NCBI GenBank assembly: GCA_022577435.1
Contig: JAKOON010000039.1
Coordinates: 2,252,349 to 2,316,348 of the forward strand
Direction: 5' to 3'
Source: Embiotoca jacksoni
Lineage: Eukaryota > Chordata > Actinopteri > Embiotocidae
Length of the DNA: 64,000 nt
This document shows, one piece after another, positions 59,052-64,000 of this stretch. The number at the start of each line of letters is the position of its first letter. The stretch's first letter is position 1. A model generated the notes under the pieces. It made no database searches. It saw only the letters and a program-made list of their open reading frames with translations, and had not been told where the DNA came from. The position numbers and the translations under genes are program-made.

Positions 59052-62026
59052 GTATGTAACCGCGGCGACTGCGCAGCAACTTAAACGTGAGTCGAGTTCG
59101 ATCCTCCGTTTCATCTCTTGCTCGTGAACGTCGGCGGTAGCCGCCGGCGTCCGGACGCTTCACCCGCTTTCCGCTCGAATTGAAGCGACGTGAATACGTG
59201 GGACACTTCAGTTTCGTCTTTTTTTCCGTTCAATCTGAGGCGCCGACGGCATGCGAACGAAAAAGCAACCGTCTTGCGTCGATTGCCTGTCGCGGAAGAA
59301 AAAGCTGCCGCGCACCTCTGCGTGCGTTGTCCCACGTCGGCCACTCGCAAACGAATGTGTCCGTTTCACCGCATCTTTAAATGTGCATTACGCCGTCGGC
59401 GTTTCCTTCTTGTTTTCCTTTTCAGACGTCGTCGTTGTTTTAATCTGTTTCTTTGCATGACTTGACAACCGCTTTGCATTATTTTCCTCTCCGCTGCATG
59501 CCTACCATTAGTTCATTTGTTTTCCTGCGGATGACGGAGTTGCGCCGATGCTTTGAGGTGGAGTTCCAGGTAAGTGTTTTTGACGATTCCACCGCCGAGC
59601 TTTCCACCCCGTCGTTTCGTTGTTTGACCTTTCCTTTTCCTTTGAGCCGTGTTTCCTTCGGTCTTCACCTGATCCGCCCTCGTTACGTTATTACCTCGTT
59701 ACAACCCGGCGGTTTACAGCCAAACACTGTTCAGATCTGTTGAAGTCTTCATTTGAATTCTGGTGGAGGTCCCAACATTTAAACCAAATACAAGCAAGCT
59801 GAATTTTAAATGTTGCACAAGACATCGAAAATTGCCTTGAAAGCATTGATTGTAGGGTTTGAATATTTAGAGCAGGCGGCAAAACTGATATAGAAAATAC
59901 AGTCTGTACACATTATATCTGCTACTTTACAGTTTAAAGTTGAGGCAGCTTAAAGGGGGGGGGAGATAAGGCGTTATGTGCATATAAGTTGGTTTAAGAA
60001 AAAACTGTCCTCCGATCTGCCTGGCGAAGCTGCGCCGAGTGCTTTGAGCTAAATGCTGACGCTGGCTTGGCGGTCCGATTTCCGGAAGCTGGAGAGTTCA
60101 CGTGCTTTGACGTGTTTTGTTTTTTTTCTTTTTTATGTTGACGCGTTCTGAAATGGCACAGGCTGTGGAAGGTCGTTCTTTTTATTGGATTATTGTAATT
60201 CAATCCGGACAGAGTTTTTTTTTTGAAGTAATAATAAGGAAAGGAAAATGTCAACGTTCCAGCGGCCTCACGACTTCCCTTTGTTATAATGCCTTATCGT
60301 TCCCCGCGTTACATCACCCGCCTGCCAGCTCGCCAAATTAGGTCGTCTCCCTGACGTCTAGTCACCGACGACGAGGAGTCTTTCGGTGTTCGGGTTGCCG
60401 TTGCCTGGCAACGGTGTTGTCACCAAGCGTATAACTTCCCGTGCCGTCTTTGGGTTTTGCGGGTAAAAACCATAAAACCAAAGTATTGCAAAAGTTAGTT
60501 GGTACTAATGACAACAAACTGCCTGAATAAAATGACCCCGACGTTTATCCCCGGAAGCCTCAGCCGTATCAGTAGCCGTCGGACTTCGGTTCCGTGCCCT
60601 CCGACGTTCCTTGTCGAAGGAGGCGAGACCCGAACTCATTAACAACGTTCCATTTTTCTCACTCGACCCGCGAACTCGAGCCGAGCCGACCTCTCCGAGC
60701 CGCCGCCGCAACTCTGAGGCGCTTTAATCCCACTCGGTCCCCTCCTGCCCTCCGTCAGCCTGCCACTCAGCCGATATCGCCGGAGCTCATCTGGAAACGT
60801 CTCCGCGGCGATAAAGAAGTTATATCGGAGCTCCGTCCGTCCCTGTTCGGTTATCGGGCCCGAAGAAGAAGAAGGAAAAAAAAAAAGACTTCACTGATAG
60901 TCGAACACTAAAGTCTCGCGTGGCAACGGATTCCACGATAAGCTGGTGTTACGGCTCGAGCCAAATGGAGCCGTTTCCTCTTCGACTGTTAATGAAAGCG
61001 GATCGCAACGAGGGACTGTTGTTGGGCTCAGCTGACTTGTTCCGCTCTTAACGCTGATGAAAGTTGACACGATGACAGTCGAATATCAAAACAGTGTGAA
61101 GAGATCAAGAGAGACACGACGACACCACGGGTTATTTTCAGAATGTGTTTGCAGGAATTGCAGCTATGTGCTGAAATACTAATGACTTATTTTTCTCACT
61201 TTGTAGTACGGGTTGTTATGCACCAAGCGCGCCGAGGTGAATTCCTTCGACGGGAAAAAGAAAAAAAAAACACGATTCAGAATCGTTTGAAAAGCAGCTG
61301 CTTGTTTCTTTCGCCTCTCGGCTGCTGTTTCCGTGCCGGTCCTGTCCGTCGCCTGCCGTCCGTAGGTAACCGTCAAAGGGGGGGGGTGGGGGGTGGGAAC
61401 GAGAGCGTAACGCAAAGTGAAAGGTTCGTGGCGGGGAGTAATGTCAGAACGAAGGAGGAGGAGGAGGTAGATCGAGCGCGGAGAGGTTGAAGTCCGAGGA
61501 GGGGGGGGAAGAAAAAAAAAAAAAAGGCAGGCGATGCCAGGAGGCCGCCGCTTTACTCCTCACGGCGGCGCTTTGACAAGCTGCTAACGTGTTCTCGGTG
61601 GCACTTCCAAAGAGCTGTCACTCAGCCGCTCACTCCTTCATCGGCAGCACGCCTCGGACGGCAGCGAGGGAGAGCTGAGCGCGGGTTGACTCCCATCAGA
61701 CCTCAGTCTCTGCCGCTCATGATGGCTCTTGACAGCGATACGGGGGGAGGGGGGAGATAAAAACCACCACGAGGAAGGAGGTGAGAAGATAAAGAGAGAA
61801 CGAGGCTGTGGGAGGGGGGAGTGGGGGGGGGGGGTTTCATCATCACGCTACACGCCGTCATCCTGGGCAATCGGTGTAACACCAGTTCGTGTCACAAAAC
61901 TGCCGACGTGTTTGGTTTTGCGCGGTAATGAGAGTTTCCGCCACGACGCTCTGCGTTTGCGCTCGGCATCCGTCGCGTTCTCTGTTTTTTTTGTTGTTTT
62001 TTTCGGACCTGTGAACTTCCCGTGTA

Positions 62027-62105
62027 CGCTCCTCAAGTTTTCTCTCTTCCAGCAACGGGCAGTCTGATTCTGCCCGTTGCTGGAAGAAAGAAAACTTGAG
62101 GAGCG
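62027..62105. repeat. Near-perfect inverted repeat, 36-bp arms, 7-nt loop
   Basis: Left arm 62027-62062, loop TCTGATT at 62063-62069, right arm 62070-62105. One mismatch in 36 pairs. As RNA it would be a long hairpin. Confidence 0.9.
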
Positions 62106-62354
62106 CCGGCAAAAAAAAAACAATCGTCGCCGGGTGACGCGGGACGCATCGCTCCCGGTGGCGGAGTGTAAAATGTATCACCAGACACCAGTTGAAAAAA
62201 CAAATTCATATATAAAAATAAAAAAAAACACTTTTCTTTTCTCCCAATGAAATATGCTCCGAACAGCCTGTCCTTGTTCGTATTTGCTGATCTCAAATAT
62301 CGGATGCTGGCGAGCGTCGGCAACAACGGGAGCTTCTCGTGATATGGGTGTGGC

Positions 62355-62388
62355 GGGGAGGGGGGGGGGGGGGGGAGGGGGGGGGGAT
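62355..62388 (+). repeat. Poly-G tract with A interruptions
   Basis: Runs of 8 or more G separated by single A; strong G-quadruplex potential on the + strand. Confidence 0.9.
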
Positions 62389-64000
62389 AACACTTGAAAA
62401 ACCCAGCATTTCCCTGCGAGAGCCATCATTCACACAAACGCTTGTCAGCAGTGATATGTCAGAGCTGACAGTGTTCCTCACGGGAACTCTGGCGGGGAGT
62501 TAAATATAGGTGGTAGCAGGGAGACGTCGCCGCCCGGAGCTGCGCTGTGACGAGACGACGGGATCCGGGATCGGGCGCCCCCCGCTCGCCGCCGGGAACA
62601 AAACCGGCCGCGCGATCGACCCCCTCGCGACGAAACGGCTTCCGATAAAAAAAAAAAAAACCAAACAACGTCGGCCGCGAGGTCTCCGGGTGTTCGGCCG
62701 CGTCGCGGCGACGGGAAGCTCGGACGGCGTCATCGGAGCGCCGACTCGGCGTCGGCCGTCTCGCTGATTACGAGCGCGCCTTCAACCGGAGGCCTCTGCA
62801 GGAGCGCGTGGAACCGCCTTCAATCAGATGAGATTGAAGTTGCCTCGCGTAGCATTTTAACCTCAATCACCAGCACGTTCATTTTGAAAACATCAGCGTA
62901 ATTGCTGTAAACAAACAAGCCCCTCGCGGAGGAGACTGTCGGCTCCCATGCAACTCCGCGTTTTTGCTTGGTGTCGATGCGGTGGGAGATCCGCCGCGGC
63001 TCCGAAACAAAGAACGACCTCCTGCCAATAACACGCACTTTTATTCCACTCCCACTATCCCGACTGCATAATTTCAATCTATCTTGTCAGAACGTATATA
63101 TTCACATTCAAACCACCTCCAAATGGAGTTTGGATCCAGTTTGCACAAATGGCATTTCATGTGTTATATTTTTTTTTTTTGCTGCCCAGACTTTCAAAAA
63201 TCAATCTGGATGTGACAAAAATCTAATTTTGGCTGGTAATCCGAACAAGGCTTTAGAGAAATCGAAAATGACGTCCCGTCGCCGTCTTCGCGCACCCCAA
63301 AAAAGCTCAATGTCCTGTCGCCTTTCAGTTGAACTAGAGACAGCTGTGCTCTTTGAAATGATTACGCGCGTATTCGGAGTGGAGCGCGCGCCGTCCCGCC
63401 GACCGGGCCGCTGATCCTTGGCTGGTTCTCCTCGGGACTATTTATAGACGCTTCACAAAGACGAGCCGCGGTCTGTACCGCCCGGTTTACCCCCGGACAC
63501 GTGACAAAGGTCAACGTATCGCGGCAACGCCGCAATCGCAGCGGGACGTGCGTGACGCTTGACGACTGCTCCTTTAACATCTCGTGTACAAAAATCATGT
63601 AAAAAAAAAAAAAAAAAATCTGTTTCCTCCTCGTTGCTGCGATCACACGGCGGGGATTATTCCGCAGTCCGACGATGTTTGCTTTTGCGCGGACACATGC
63701 GGCGGAGCATTTCTCACTTCCGTGCGACTGGCCCCGGTTTGCCGTCAGTAGATGTGAGACTTTCTGTTGCGGGCTCGGATCGCCTGCACAGACGGGAATC
63801 AACCGGTTGCTATGGCACCACGCAGCGGCACATTTTCACAGAATGAATTAAAACTGCGCTGGGAAAAAAAAAACAACCTCATGACCTTGATTTGAAATAG
63901 CAGCCGGTGGGTAGCTCGTGATGAAAAAAAAAAAAAAACAACTAAGAAACAACAAAAGCTTTCGGTGCTCGTGCTGTTTTACTGAGGTCACGCTGTTTTG

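Larger units (their letters stand above)
59052..64000 (+). other. gabrg3: gabrg3 intron after the TM1 exon, incomplete
   Basis: At least 4.9 kb, running off the window. It contains G-rich runs (61380, 61505, 61828, 62355-62388), a near-perfect inverted repeat at 62027-62105, CpG-dense DNA at 62520-62770, and a splice-bounded 58-nt segment at 59512-59569 that would break the frame. Confidence 0.85.

Noticed and set aside
59512..59569. Counterpart of the short alternative exon of gamma2 (gamma2L)
   Set aside because: That exon is 24 nt and lies in the M3-M4 loop; this one is 58 nt, after TM1, and shifts the frame.
61729..62067. Open frame of 112 codons covering a G-rich tract and the palindrome
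   Set aside because: Composition-driven, with no splice sites or family match.

Overview
The window is vertebrate nuclear DNA, almost certainly from a ray-finned (teleost) fish. It has spliced genes with GT-AG introns, dense microsatellites (CA/TG tracts up to about 90 bases), poly-G, poly-T and poly-A runs, and fragments resembling widespread teleost interspersed repeats. There are no bacterial-style genes, CRISPR arrays, rRNA or recognisable tRNA genes.

Two genes are present, both on the + strand, head to tail. The first is gabra5, the GABA-A receptor alpha-5 subunit. It is complete: nine coding exons between 2741 and 18122, encoding 454 residues. The second is gabrg3, the gamma-3 subunit. 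It starts at 23192; eight coding exons (292 codons) reach through transmembrane segment 1 at 59051, and the remaining exons lie beyond the right edge. Orientation and order match the alpha5-gamma3 part of the beta3-alpha5-gamma3 cluster on human 15q12. The products are subunits of pentameric GABA-gated chloride channels.

Layout: 1-1420 upstream repeat-rich DNA; about 1421-2006 a likely promoter and 5' leader of gabra5; 2741-18122 gabra5; 18123 to about 19800 its 3' UTR and terminator region; about 19800-22560 intergenic DNA with one strong CTCF-like site; 22560-23191 promoter and leader of gabrg3; 23192-59051 gabrg3 exons separated by long introns (two exceed 11 kb); 59052-64000 the next gabrg3 intron.

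The main observation is in the coding sequence. Positions that form the classical benzodiazepine pocket between alpha and gamma subunits are changed in both neighbouring genes. In alpha5, the loop A histidine is Leu128 and a loop C threonine is Arg233. In gamma3, the loop D phenylalanine (Phe77 of gamma2) is Ile100. The channel scaffold itself looks intact. Other points of interest are: an extra intron splitting the conserved 221-base exon of gabrg3; CA/TG repeats next to several splice sites; a 3-codon upstream ORF overlapping the gabrg3 start; a CpG-rich antisense block with a signal-peptide-like first exon inside a gabra5 intron; a near-perfect 36-bp inverted repeat at 62027-62105; and intron segments where CpG is over-represented. 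Functional statements about these are inference unless noted.
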